64,000 nt of DNA from JAYRSJ01 sp041920215 (lineage in GTDB: Bacteria; Pseudomonadota; Gammaproteobacteria; Burkholderiales; Burkholderiaceae_C). Under the pieces are notes generated by a model. That model was not told the origin of the DNA, did no database searches, and saw only the letters and a program-made list of their open reading frames with translations. The first letter of the stretch is position 1; each line of letters starts with the position of its first letter. The stretch covers positions 42,167 through 106,166 of the forward strand of contig JAYRSJ010000014.1 in NCBI GenBank assembly GCA_041920215.1, given 5' to 3'. Made by a program: the position numbers and the translations under genes. This document shows, piece by piece, positions 9,239 to 17,390 of the stretch.

Positions 9239-9849
9239 GCCGGCACCGCCCCCAGCACAGGCTGGCCGGCGCGCTCCAGCATGGAGCACAGGCGTATCAG
9301 TGGCAGGCCGATCAAGGCGGTCGGATCGTCGGATTCGATCGATTCCAGCAAGGCGATGCCCAGGGACTCGGCCTTGGCGCTGCCGGCGCAGTCGTAGGGC
9401 TGCTCGGCGGCCAGGTATCGCTCGATCATGCGCTCGCTCAGGCTGCGGAAACGCACCCGCGCCGGGGCCAGGTCTTGCGCGGCGAATCCGCTCTGCTCGC
9501 AGACCAAGGCGACTGCCGTGTGGAAGCAGACGACCCGCCCGCTCATTCGACGCAGCTGTGCGAGTGCATTGGCATGGCTGCCGGGCTTGCCCAGGGCCTC
9601 GCCGTCGAGCTCGGCAACCTGGTCCGAACCGATGACCAGGGCCTGGGGCTTTCGCTGTGCGATGGCGCGGGCCTTGGCCAGCGCCAGGCGGCGGGCCAGC
9701 GCCGGGGGCGATTCGCCGACCCGTCCCTGCTCATCCACTTCGGGGGCGCAGACCTCGAAGGGTATGCGCAGGCGCTGCAGCAGCTCGCGCCGGTAAGGGG
9801 AGGTGGAGGCCAGCACCAGGGGGCGGGCGGCGTCAGTGCGTTCGGACAT
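9235..9849 (-). CDS. Maf-family nucleoside triphosphate pyrophosphatase (YceF type)
   Basis: A 204-residue Maf protein that hydrolyses non-canonical or modified nucleotides to the monophosphate. The N-terminal signature is LASTSPYRRELLQRL (residues 12-26), with the invariant Ser and Arg pair; the VIGSDQ motif follows near residue 70, and the remaining catalytic-site loops are present. The STSPYRRELL form resembles YceF (7-methyl-GTP pyrophosphatase) more than YhdE (dTTP/UTP). The neighbourhood maf-yceD-rpmF-plsX is the common proteobacterial arrangement that supports YceF. It is divergent from yceD across 42 bases, so both promoters must be compact or overlapping. Confidence 0.9.
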   Translation of the reverse strand: MSERTDAARPLVLASTSPYRRELLQRLRIPFEVCAPEVDEQGRVGESPPALARRLALAKARAIAQRKPQALVIGSDQVAELDGEALGKPGSHANALAQLRRMSGRVVCFHTAVALVCEQSGFAAQDLAPARVRFRSLSERMIERYLAAEQPYDCAGSAKAESLGIALLESIESDDPTALIGLPLIRLCSMLERAGQPVLGAVPA

Positions 9850-9891
9850 GGCACGATTGTCCCATCGCTAGGTGACCTTACACTTGCGCGT

Positions 9892-10488
9892 ATGACCCGT
9901 TCCAGCAATACAAGCCCCGAATCCCCCGGCGGCCATCAGGGCGGCCACGACCCGCGCAAGCTCGATGTCGAAGCCTTTGCGCGTGATGGCGCCAGTCTCA
10001 GCGGCGCTTGGCCGGCCGCCGACTTCGAGCGCCTGGCTGAATCGGCCGCGGCGGATGCGCCGGCCGACGGCTGGCCTGTGGTGAGCTGGTCCATCGCCGG
10101 TGAATTGCGACCCGTGCGCGGTGGCGAGCCGGAGGTCTGGCTGCATCTGCAGGCCCAGACTCAGGTCAGTTTGGAATGCCAGCGTTGCCTCCGGCCGGTG
10201 ACAGAGCTGCTGGCGCTCGATCGATCGTTCCGCTTCGTGCGCGATGAGCAACTGGCTGCGGAGCTGGATGCGCAGGGCGACGAGGACGTTCTGGCCTTTG
10301 CGGGTCGCATGGACATGCGCGAGCTGATGGAAGACGAACTCTTGCTGGCCATGCCTCTGGTACCGCGCCACCCGGTTTGCCCTCAGCCCCTGCCGATGGC
10401 TGCGGGGCAGGAGGCTGTGCCGGAGGAGCGCCCCAATCCCTTTGCAGTGCTGGCGGCGCTGAAGAAAAAGGGTGAATCGGACGCCTGA
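9892..10488 (+). CDS. yceD: YceD family protein (DUF177), 23S rRNA accumulation protein
   Basis: A 198-residue acidic protein of the YceD/DUF177 family, normally encoded just before rpmF and linked to 23S rRNA accumulation and ribosome maturation. Visible features are the LECQRCLRPV segment with a CxxC pair (near residues 90-100), the acidic stretch DAQGDEDVL followed by DMRELMEDELLLAMPLVPRH, and a C-terminal NPFAVLAALKKK. These match the family's conserved C-terminal pattern. The reading frame is open far upstream to 9475, antisense to the maf gene; the ATG at 9892 (MTRSSNTS) gives the family's usual length. The N-terminal 20 residues are low complexity. Confidence 0.88.
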   Translation: MTRSSNTSPESPGGHQGGHDPRKLDVEAFARDGASLSGAWPAADFERLAESAAADAPADGWPVVSWSIAGELRPVRGGEPEVWLHLQAQTQVSLECQRCLRPVTELLALDRSFRFVRDEQLAAELDAQGDEDVLAFAGRMDMRELMEDELLLAMPLVPRHPVCPQPLPMAAGQEAVPEERPNPFAVLAALKKKGESDA

Positions 10489-10770
10489 GAGCGCTCAGGT
10501 TTTGTGGGCAGCCTTTGTCTTTGGCTGCCGGCATGCTAGAATCGCCGGCTTTCCCCGGTTCGAGCGGAATTTGGCGCATGGTGGCGCCCGCGTTGTCGGC
10601 ATATGGGCTGCATAGGCAGACCAGCCAGCGTGGTGCACCGCCGTCGCAGAAGCCTTGTTCGCCGGGAGTTGAGGTAAGAGGTAAGTGAGTGGGCTGCGCA
10701 GGTCTCGGCTTGTCTCCATGCCTCAGCCGCCGGTGCAACCCGGACCCCAGACCGAACCTTTGGAGAAATC
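10489..10770 (+). other. yceD-rpmF intergenic leader
   Basis: There is no credible gene here. The gap holds a perfect 7-base inverted repeat at 10507-10529 (GGCAGCC, nine-base spacer, GGCTGCC), a candidate promoter just downstream and a leader of about 220 bases before rpmF. The leader contains a second short palindrome near 10574-10590 (GGCGC/GCGCC). The rpmF ribosome site (GGAG) sits near 10762. Confidence 0.5.
10515..10542 (+). promoter_or_regulatory. Candidate sigma-70 promoter for rpmF-plsX-fab operon
   Basis: TTGTCT (10515-10520), a 16-base spacer and TAGAAT (10537-10542). The -35 lies in the loop of the inverted repeat at 10507-10529. Transcription would begin near 10549. The same TAGAAT hexamer occurs before acpP at 15133. 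This is a by-eye assignment. Confidence 0.4.
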
Positions 10771-10953
10771 ATGGCTGTTCAGCAAAACAAGAAGTCGCCC
10801 TCTAAGCGTGGCATGCACCGTTCGCACAATGCGCTGGTGAACCCGGGTACCGCAATCGAGCCGACCACTGGCGAGGTGCATCTGCGTCACCACATCAGCC
10901 CCAATGGCTTCTATCGTGGCCGTAAGGTGCTGAAGACCAAGGCTGACGCGTAA
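10771..10953 (+). CDS. rpmF: 50S ribosomal protein L32 (bL32)
   Basis: A 60-residue basic protein starting MAVQQNKKSPSKRGMHRSHN, the canonical bL32 N-terminus. Full family length, with no paralogue seen in the window. The C-terminal half (TGEVHLRHHISPNGFYRGRKV) lacks the CxxC pairs of zinc-binding L32 forms, so this is the zinc-free type. It is a component of the large ribosomal subunit. GGAG precedes the ATG at a good distance. It is followed by a terminator-like hairpin and then plsX, the conserved rpmF-plsX-fab order that links ribosome and lipid synthesis. Confidence 0.98.
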   Translation: MAVQQNKKSPSKRGMHRSHNALVNPGTAIEPTTGEVHLRHHISPNGFYRGRKVLKTKADA

Positions 10954-11029
10954 ACCAGGCGTTTCAGCGGGATGCGCCCGGCCCTGGCGCCTGGGTGTTC
11001 CGCCTTGTGTTGGATGAGGTATCTGCAAG

Positions 11030-11070
11030 ACCCGGCCTGCCTGCTGTGCAGGGCCGGGTTTTTGTGTTTT
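11030..11070 (+). terminator. Rho-independent terminator/attenuator after rpmF
   Basis: ACCCGGCC (11030-11037) pairs with GGCCGGGT (11052-11059) around a 14-base loop, followed by a T-rich run (TTTTTGTGTTTT). It would terminate or attenuate transcripts between the highly expressed rpmF and plsX. Confidence 0.75.
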
Positions 11071-11207
11071 CGCCTTGCGCGTCTTGGTGCCGCCGGCTTG
11101 CGGGTGGCTCCGCTTGTTCGCCCCTCAGGGCTCGCGTAAGGTGACGGCGCGTCAAAACAATGCATGGGTGCCGGCCCGCCCGGCTGGCCACGGACTGAAC
11201 TGCCCCA

Positions 11208-12320
11208 ATGACTTCTTTTGAAACTGGCGCGCCCGCCGTGGTGCGTGTTGCGGTCGACTGCATGGGGGGCGATCACGGCCCGGCTGTGACGCTGCCGGCC
11301 TGTCGGTCTTTCCTCGACAAGCACCCCGAGGCCGAACTGCTGCTGGTGGGGCGCGAGCAAGACCTGGCTCCGGCGGCGCAATGGCCGCGCTGCCGCATCG
11401 TGGCGGCCAGCGAGGTCGTCAGCATGGACGATCCGGTCGAGGTCGCGCTGCGGCGCAAGAAAGACTCCTCGATGCGGGTGGCGATCAGTCAGCTCAAGCC
11501 CGGTGCCGACGGCGCGGGCCCAGCCGCGCAGGCCTGTGTCTCGGCGGGCAATACCGGCGCCTTGATGGCGGTGGCGCGCTACCTGTTGAAGACGCTGGAG
11601 GGTATAGACCGGCCGGCGATTGCTTCGGTGATGCCCAACCAGGGCGGCGGCTTTACCACGGTGCTGGATCTGGGTGCCAATGTGGATTGCAGTGCCGAGC
11701 ATCTGCTGCAGTTTGCAGTGATGGGCTCGGCCCTGGTGGCAGCGGTGGAGGGCAAGGAAGAGCCCAGCGTGGGCTTGCTCAATATCGGTGAAGAGGTGAT
11801 CAAGGGCAGCGAGACCATCAAGCGCGCTGGCGAGCTGCTGCGCCAGGCTGATGCTGCCGGCATGCTGAATTTCTATGGCAATGTCGAGGGCAACGATATC
11901 TTCAAGGGCACTACCGATCTGGTCGTGTGCGACGGCTTTGTCGGCAATGTGGCGCTGAAGACGGCCGAGGGGCTGGCGACCATGATCGCTGCCATCATCC
12001 GGACCGAGTTCAGTCGCAATGCACTGACCAAGCTGATCGCGCTGCTGGCGCTGCCGGTGCTGAAGCGCTTCAAGGGGCGGGTCGATCACCGCCGCTTCAA
12101 TGGCGCGGCCCTTCTGGGTCTGCGCGGCCTGGTGTTCAAGAGCCATGGTTCGGCCGACGCCTTCGCTTTCGAGCAGGCCTTGAACCGGGCGTATGATGCC
12201 GCCCGCAACCGGTTGTTGGACCGGGTTCACGATCGCATCATCGCCACGCTGCAGGCCATGCCTGCCGAACGCAACGGCGATGCAGGAGACAAGGCGGCCG
12301 CGGCCGCCCAAGCTGCATGA
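11208..12320 (+). CDS. plsX: Phosphate acyltransferase PlsX
   Basis: A 370-residue enzyme that converts acyl-ACP and phosphate to acyl phosphate for phospholipid synthesis. The N-terminal VRVAVDCMGGDHGP (residues 12-25) is the PlsX signature. Further conserved blocks are SMRVAISQLK, SAGNTGALMAVARYLLKTL, LLNIGEEVIKGSETIK and FYGNVEGNDIFKGTTDLVVCDGFVGNVALKTAEGLA. The length is normal, with a short Ala/Lys-rich tail. The stop overlaps the fabH start (ATGA at 12317), so translation is coupled. It is first in the fab cluster, 254 bases after rpmF with an intervening hairpin. Confidence 0.97.
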   Translation: MTSFETGAPAVVRVAVDCMGGDHGPAVTLPACRSFLDKHPEAELLLVGREQDLAPAAQWPRCRIVAASEVVSMDDPVEVALRRKKDSSMRVAISQLKPGADGAGPAAQACVSAGNTGALMAVARYLLKTLEGIDRPAIASVMPNQGGGFTTVLDLGANVDCSAEHLLQFAVMGSALVAAVEGKEEPSVGLLNIGEEVIKGSETIKRAGELLRQADAAGMLNFYGNVEGNDIFKGTTDLVVCDGFVGNVALKTAEGLATMIAAIIRTEFSRNALTKLIALLALPVLKRFKGRVDHRRFNGAALLGLRGLVFKSHGSADAFAFEQALNRAYDAARNRLLDRVHDRIIATLQAMPAERNGDAGDKAAAAAQAA

Positions 12321-13318
12321 CCACAAGCGCCACCCCCAGTTCACCCCGCTACGCCCGCATTCTCGGTACCGGCAGCTATCTGCCGCCCAAGCGTCTGTCC
12401 AATGCCGAACTGGCCGCGCAGCTGGCGCGCGACGGTATCGAGACCTCGGACGAGTGGATCGTCGAGCGCACCGGCATCCATGCGCGCCACTTCGCCGAGG
12501 AGGGCGTGAGCGCCAGCGATCTGGCCTTGCCGGCCGCCCAGGCGGCGCTGGCGGCAGCCGGCGTGGCGGCGCACGAGATCGATCTGATCATCGTCGCGAC
12601 CTCCACGCCGGACATGGTCTTCCCCTCGACCGCCACCTTGTTGCAAGCCAAGCTGGGTGTCGCTGGCTGTCCCGCTTTCGATGTGCAGGCGGTCTGCTCC
12701 GGCTTCGTCTACGCTCTGACGGTTGCCGACGCGATGATCAAGACCGGCGCAGCCAGCAAGGCGCTGGTGATCGGTGCCGAGGTGTTCTCGCGCATTCTCG
12801 ATTTCAAGGACCGCACCACCTGCGTGCTGTTCGGCGATGGTGCCGGCGCGGTGGTGCTGGGCGCCAGCAGCACCCCGGGCATCCTGGCCACCGAGCTGCA
12901 TGCCGATGGTCGTCATGCCGACATCCTCTGCGTGCCTGGCACGGTGGCGGGCGGCCGGGTGCTGGGTGATCCGCTGTTGAAGATGGACGGCCAGGCGGTG
13001 TTCAAGCTGGCGGTGGGGGTGCTGGACAAGGTGGCCCGTGCGGTGCTGGAGAAAGCTGGGCGCAGCGAGGCCGATATCGACTGGCTGATTCCGCACCAGG
13101 CCAATATCCGCATCATGCAGGGCACGGCCAAGAAGCTGAAGCTGTCGCTGGACAAGCTGATTGTCACCGTCGACGAGCATGGCAATACCTCGGCCGCCTC
13201 CATTCCGCTGGCGCTGGACGCGGCGGTGCGCGGCGGCAAGATCAAGGCCGGCGACACCCTGATGCTCGAAGGTGTGGGCGGCGGATTCACCTGGGGTGCG
13301 GTGCTGCTGGATTTCTGA
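12317..13318 (+). CDS. fabH: 3-oxoacyl-ACP synthase III (beta-ketoacyl-ACP synthase III)
   Basis: A 333-residue condensing enzyme that starts fatty-acid synthesis from acetyl-CoA and malonyl-ACP. The catalytic triad is Cys127 (QAVCSGFVYAL), His260 (LIPHQANIRI) and Asn290 (EHGNTSAAS). The C-terminal LMLEGVGGGFTWGAVLLDF block (usually GFGGGFTWG) carries Val in place of Phe. It overlaps plsX by four bases and precedes fabD by 29 bases. The N-terminal ten residues (Thr/Ser-rich) are longer than E. coli FabH, but the ATGA overlap supports this start. Confidence 0.97.
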   Translation: MTTSATPSSPRYARILGTGSYLPPKRLSNAELAAQLARDGIETSDEWIVERTGIHARHFAEEGVSASDLALPAAQAALAAAGVAAHEIDLIIVATSTPDMVFPSTATLLQAKLGVAGCPAFDVQAVCSGFVYALTVADAMIKTGAASKALVIGAEVFSRILDFKDRTTCVLFGDGAGAVVLGASSTPGILATELHADGRHADILCVPGTVAGGRVLGDPLLKMDGQAVFKLAVGVLDKVARAVLEKAGRSEADIDWLIPHQANIRIMQGTAKKLKLSLDKLIVTVDEHGNTSAASIPLALDAAVRGGKIKAGDTLMLEGVGGGFTWGAVLLDF

Positions 13319-13347
13319 AGCCCTTCACAAAAACGAGATCGAAGACG

Positions 13348-14289
13348 ATGAGCGCAAAGTTTGCATTCGTGTTTCCCGGCCAGGGCTCGCAGGCTGTGGG
13401 CATGCTGGACGCCTGGGGCGACCATCCGGAGGTGGCGCGCACGCTGGCTGAAGCCTCCAGCGCGCTGGGTGAGGATATTGGCGCGCTGATCAAGAACGGC
13501 CCGAAGGAGCAGCTGGACCTGACCACCAATACCCAGCCGGTGATGCTGACCGCAGGCATCGCCTGCTACCGGGCTTGGATCGCCGAGACCGGTTTGCTGC
13601 CGGTGGCCGCAGCCGGCCACTCGCTGGGTGAGTACAGCGCCCTGGTCGCCTCGGGTGCGCTGAGTCTGGCCGACGCGCTGCCGCTGGTGCGTTTCCGTGC
13701 CCAGGCCATGCAGGCTGCGGTGCCGGTTGGTGCCGGTGCGATGTATGCCATCCTGGGCCTGGACGGTGAGACCGTGCGCCAGGTCTGCCTGCAGGTGGCG
13801 GGCGAGTCGGGCGAGGTGATCGAGGCGGTCAACTTCAACGATCCCAAACAGACCGTGATCGCCGGTAGCAAGGCGGGTGCCGAGAAGGCTGCCGAAGTGC
13901 TGAAGGCGGCCGGCGCCAAGCGCGCGTTGCCCTTGCCGGTATCGGCGCCTTTCCACTCCAGCCTGATGAAGCCGGCGGCCGAGGCCCTGCGCCCGAAGCT
14001 CGCGGCTGTCAACTTCGGTGCACAGGCCTTCCCCGTGATCAACAACATCGATGTGGCGATCACGGTGGAGGCCGACGCCTTGCGCGATGCGCTCTACCGC
14101 CAGGCCTTCGGCCCGGTGCGCTGGGTCGAGGTGGTGCAGGCGCTGAAGGGCCGCGGGCTGACTCACATCATCGAGTGCGGTCCGGGCAAGGTGTTGGCCG
14201 GCATGGTCAAGCGCATCGACGCCGAATTGCTCAGCGCCACGGTGCTGGACCCCGCCTCGCTGGTCGAGGCGAAGAATCTTCTGGGCTGA
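13348..14289 (+). CDS. fabD: Malonyl-CoA:ACP transacylase
   Basis: A 313-residue malonyltransferase that loads malonyl onto ACP. Active-site Ser92 lies in AAGHSLGEYSALV, and the catalytic His204 in SAPFHSSLMKPAAE. The N-terminal FVFPGQGSQAVGML and C-terminal ECGPGKVLAGMVKRI are both family landmarks. Length matches E. coli FabD (309). It is in the middle of the fab operon, six bases before fabG. Confidence 0.97.
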   Translation: MSAKFAFVFPGQGSQAVGMLDAWGDHPEVARTLAEASSALGEDIGALIKNGPKEQLDLTTNTQPVMLTAGIACYRAWIAETGLLPVAAAGHSLGEYSALVASGALSLADALPLVRFRAQAMQAAVPVGAGAMYAILGLDGETVRQVCLQVAGESGEVIEAVNFNDPKQTVIAGSKAGAEKAAEVLKAAGAKRALPLPVSAPFHSSLMKPAAEALRPKLAAVNFGAQAFPVINNIDVAITVEADALRDALYRQAFGPVRWVEVVQALKGRGLTHIIECGPGKVLAGMVKRIDAELLSATVLDPASLVEAKNLLG

Positions 14290-14295
14290 TCCACC

Positions 14296-15033
14296 ATGAG
14301 TGAAACAAAGCAAGTCGCGCTGGTCACCGGCGCCAGCCGCGGCATAGGTCGCGCCATCGCCCTGCATCTGGCCCAGCAGGGCATGGTGGTCGTGGGCACG
14401 GCCACCAGCGAGGCAGGGGCTGCCGCCATCAGCGAAGCGCTGGCGCCGCTGGGCGGTCGTGGCATCGTGCTGAATGTCAATGACGCGGCCGCCTGCGAGG
14501 CGGCGGTGGACGAGATCGTCAAGAGCCTGGGCGGTTTGCAGGTGCTGGTCAATAACGCCGGTATTACGCGGGACCAGCTGGCCATGCGCATGAAGGACGA
14601 GGACTGGGATGCGGTGCTGGACACCAACCTCAAGGCCGTGTTCCGCATGAGTCGCGCGGTGATGCGCACGATGATGAAGCAGCGCCATGGCCGCATCATC
14701 AGCATCACTTCAGTGGTCGGTGCCTCCGGCAATCCCGGCCAGGCCAACTATGCGGCCGCCAAGGCCGGCGTGGCCGGCATGACGCGCTCGCTGGCGCGCG
14801 AGCTGGGCAGTCGCGGCATCACCGTCAACTGCATTGCGCCGGGCTTCATCGCCACCGACATGACCGAGGTGCTGCCCGAGGCGCAGAAGAGCGCGCTGCT
14901 TGCGCAGATCCCGCTGGGCCGTCTGGGCGCGCCAGAGGAGATCGCCGCGGCGGTGGGCTTCCTGGCCTCGCCGGCGGCTGGCTACATCACTGGCACCGAG
15001 CTGCATGTCAACGGCGGCATGTTCATGAACTGA
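14296..15033 (+). CDS. fabG: 3-oxoacyl-ACP reductase
   Basis: A 245-residue short-chain dehydrogenase, NADPH-dependent, that reduces 3-oxoacyl-ACP. The Rossmann TGASRGIGRAIA motif is at 11-22, NNAG at 86-89, and the catalytic Ser139, Tyr152 and Lys156 (NYAAAKAG). The C-terminal GYITGTELHVNGGMFMN is diagnostic of FabG. It is followed at once by two tandem inverted repeats and then acpP. Confidence 0.97.
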   Translation: MSETKQVALVTGASRGIGRAIALHLAQQGMVVVGTATSEAGAAAISEALAPLGGRGIVLNVNDAAACEAAVDEIVKSLGGLQVLVNNAGITRDQLAMRMKDEDWDAVLDTNLKAVFRMSRAVMRTMMKQRHGRIISITSVVGASGNPGQANYAAAKAGVAGMTRSLARELGSRGITVNCIAPGFIATDMTEVLPEAQKSALLAQIPLGRLGAPEEIAAAVGFLASPAAGYITGTELHVNGGMFMN

Positions 15034-15077
15034 GGTCGGTGCAGCTGCGCCGACCCACCGGATTTGCCCGGCCGGTG
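15034..15077 (+). repeat. Two tandem stem-loops between fabG and acpP
   Basis: First: GGTCGG (15034-15039) with CCGACC (15050-15055) around a loop that is itself palindromic (GCAGCTGC). Second: CACCGG (15056-15061) with CCGGTG (15072-15077). They begin directly after the fabG stop and have no T-run, so they look like mRNA-processing or stability hairpins rather than a terminator. Confidence 0.5.
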
Positions 15078-15175
15078 AGGGCCTCCAAGACTGTCGCCAG
15101 GCCCTGTCCTAGGTGGGCGACTCTAGAGGCCTTAGAATCCCGGGCTGTTCCTAGCAAACCCCTCTTGGAGGAGTC

Positions 15176-15415
15176 ATGAGCGATATCGAAGCACGTGTCA
15201 AGAAAATCATCGCCGAGCAACTCGGCGTGCCTGAGTCCGATGTGACCAATGAGAAGGCCTTCGTGGCCGATCTGGGCGCAGATTCTCTGGATACCGTGGA
15301 ACTGGTGATGGCCCTCGAAGACGAGTTCGGCATCGAGATCCCGGACGAAGAGGCCGAGAAGATCACCACCGTGCAGCTGGCGATCGACTACGCCGTCAAG
15401 CACCAGAAGGCCTGA
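15176..15415 (+). CDS. acpP: Acyl carrier protein
   Basis: A 79-residue acidic protein. The phosphopantetheine attachment serine is Ser37 in FVADLGADSLDTVELVMALE, an almost invariant ACP motif. A GGAG ribosome site precedes the ATG closely (TTGGAGGAGTC). It carries growing acyl chains for FabD, FabG, FabF and FabH and is activated by AcpS, encoded at 25890. A TAGAAT hexamer at 15133-15138 could be the -10 of a private acpP promoter, but no good -35 was seen. Confidence 0.98.
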   Translation: MSDIEARVKKIIAEQLGVPESDVTNEKAFVADLGADSLDTVELVMALEDEFGIEIPDEEAEKITTVQLAIDYAVKHQKA

Positions 15416-15462
15416 GCGAGGCGCGAGCCTTCTCAAGCACCCCCAACTGATCTGCTGTTCGC

Positions 15463-16707
15463 ATGAGCCGTCGTCGCGTTGTCGTCACCGGTCTTGGTCT
15501 GATCAGCCCCGTGGGCAACACGGTGGCTGAAGGCTGGGCCAATATCCTGGCCGGCAAGTCCGGCATTGACCGCATCACTCGCTTTGATGCCACGAACTTC
15601 GCCTGCCAGTTCGCTGGCGAGGTCAAGGACTTCAACGTCGGGGACTACATCTCCAGCAAGGAAGCCCGCACCATGGATCGCTTCATCCACTACGGATTGG
15701 CGGCCTCCATGCAGGCGGTGCAGGACGCCGGTTTGCCGACCGGTGATCAGTTGAGCGAAGAACAGGCCGAGCGTATCGGCGTGCTGGTCGGCTCGGGCAT
15801 CGGCGGTCTGCCGATGATCGAGGAGACCCATGCCGAGCTGACGGCGCGTGGACCGCGTCGGATCTCGCCTTTCTTCGTGCCGGCCTCGATCATCAACATG
15901 ATCTCGGGCCATGTGTCGATCAAGTATGGTTTCCAGGGCCCCAACCTGGCCATCGTCACCGCCTGCACGACGGGCCTGCACGCCATTGGCGAAGCGGGGC
16001 GCCTGATCGAGTACGGCGATGCCGATGTGATGATTGCCGGCGGCGCGGAATCCACCGTGTCGCCCCTGGGCATAGGCGGCTTTGCCGCGGCCCGGGCACT
16101 CTCGACCCGCAACGACGATCCCCAGGCCGCATCGCGCCCCTGGGACAAGGATCGCGACGGCTTTGTGCTGGGTGAGGGGGGTGGCGTGCTGGTGCTCGAG
16201 GAATACGAGCACGCGAAGAAGCGCGGCGCCAAGATCTACTGCGAGCTGGCCGGTTTCGGCATGGGCGCGGATGCGTATCACATGACCGCACCGAATGTGG
16301 ACGGCCCCAAGCGCTCGATGCGCGCTGCCCTGCGCAATGCCGGCATCAACGCCGATCAGGTCAGCTATATGAATGCTCATGGCACCTCGACGCCGCTGGG
16401 CGATATCAACGAGACCAATGCCATCAAGCTGGCTTTCGGCGAGCACGCCAAGCAACTGGTGGTCAGCTCGACCAAGTCGATGACCGGCCATCTGCTCGGT
16501 GGCGCCGGTGGCATCGAATCGGTGTTCACCGCGCTGGCGGTGCATCAGCAGATCGCTCCGCCCACCATCAATCTCCAAAACCAGGATCCCGAGTGCGACC
16601 TGGACTACTGCGCCAACGAGGCGCGAGCGATGAAGATCGAGTACGCGGCCAAGAACAACTTCGGCTTCGGCGGCACCAACGGTACCCTGATCTTCAAGCG
16701 CCTCTGA
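15463..16707 (+). CDS. fabF: Beta-ketoacyl-ACP synthase II
   Basis: A 414-residue elongating condensing enzyme. The Cys-His-His triad is Cys168 (VTACTTGLHAIGEA), His306 (NAHGTSTPLGD) and His343 (SMTGHLLGGAGG). The C-terminal NNFGFGGTNGTLIFKRL is typical of FabF. Start ATG at 15463 (MSRRRVVVTGLGLISPVGN). It is last of the fab genes. In many Burkholderiales the next gene is rpoE; here it is a small membrane protein. Confidence 0.97.
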   Translation: MSRRRVVVTGLGLISPVGNTVAEGWANILAGKSGIDRITRFDATNFACQFAGEVKDFNVGDYISSKEARTMDRFIHYGLAASMQAVQDAGLPTGDQLSEEQAERIGVLVGSGIGGLPMIEETHAELTARGPRRISPFFVPASIINMISGHVSIKYGFQGPNLAIVTACTTGLHAIGEAGRLIEYGDADVMIAGGAESTVSPLGIGGFAAARALSTRNDDPQAASRPWDKDRDGFVLGEGGGVLVLEEYEHAKKRGAKIYCELAGFGMGADAYHMTAPNVDGPKRSMRAALRNAGINADQVSYMNAHGTSTPLGDINETNAIKLAFGEHAKQLVVSSTKSMTGHLLGGAGGIESVFTALAVHQQIAPPTINLQNQDPECDLDYCANEARAMKIEYAAKNNFGFGGTNGTLIFKRL

Positions 16708-16718
16708 GCGTGTGAACC

Positions 16719-17207
16719 ATGGCGGCCGCTCGCCATGCGCCCGCTTTCGAGATCGGCAGTGTGGCGGGCAGGGCGTGGCAGCTAGCCGCGGCCTTATGGT
16801 GCGGCGCTATGCTGCTGTTGGTCCTCGCTCAGATCTGCATCCATGCCTGCAGCCGCCTGGAGAGGCCTTCATGGCCTCTGCTCGTTGCTGGGGCGCTGGT
16901 CTTGCTGGGTGTGGCAGTCTGGGCAGGTTGGCGCTGGGGCGCTCCCCGCAGGCAATGGCTGAGCTGGGATGGGCAAGGCTGGTGGTGGCGGGCCGGGCTT
17001 GGCTGTGAGCAGCTCAAGGTCAGGCCCATCGTGCTGATCGATCTGGGCGGCTGGCTGTGGCTGCGCCTGTACCCCGATACCGCCGAGGGTGCGGCAGGCT
17101 GGCCCGGCAGGCTCAGGCTGGTGCCACCCGGTCTCTTGCTGAGTCGCGGCGACGCGCCTGCCCTTTGGCCGCTGCTGCGTGCCACCCTGTTCGCAGCGCG
17201 TAGCTGA
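16719..17207 (+). CDS. Small inner-membrane protein of unknown function
   Basis: A 162-residue Trp/Leu-rich protein with two adjacent hydrophobic helices (about 22-42 and 51-69), separated by a short RLERPSW turn, then a soluble Trp-rich domain (RRQWLSWDGQGWWWR, GGWLWLRLYP) and an FAARS C-terminus. Two helices followed by a Trp-rich beta domain recall the YgfX/CptA-like fold, but no diagnostic motif supports that assignment, so it stays hypothetical. It begins 11 bases after fabF, so it is probably cotranscribed, and occupies the place where rpoE-rseA-rseB often lie before the Do protease. Confidence 0.75.
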   Translation: MAAARHAPAFEIGSVAGRAWQLAAALWCGAMLLLVLAQICIHACSRLERPSWPLLVAGALVLLGVAVWAGWRWGAPRRQWLSWDGQGWWWRAGLGCEQLKVRPIVLIDLGGWLWLRLYPDTAEGAAGWPGRLRLVPPGLLLSRGDAPALWPLLRATLFAARS

Positions 17208-17390
17208 AGCCCCGGGTGTGGCCAGGCGTGACGAACGACATACGGGCCCATGCCTGCGCATAGTCGAGCGGCCGCAGTTTTGCCGGGGCTTGAAGCCCGC
17301 AAGGCCATCCCCATCTGCGCTGCGGTTGTCGGCGGGGCACGCCCAGGGCGCAGGCCCGTCGCCGTCTTGTCGTCGAATTTCACAGCAAGC

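Noticed and set aside
12913..14688. 591-residue minus-strand ORF opposite fabH-fabD-fabG
   Set aside because: It crosses three real genes in antisense and lacks family motifs.
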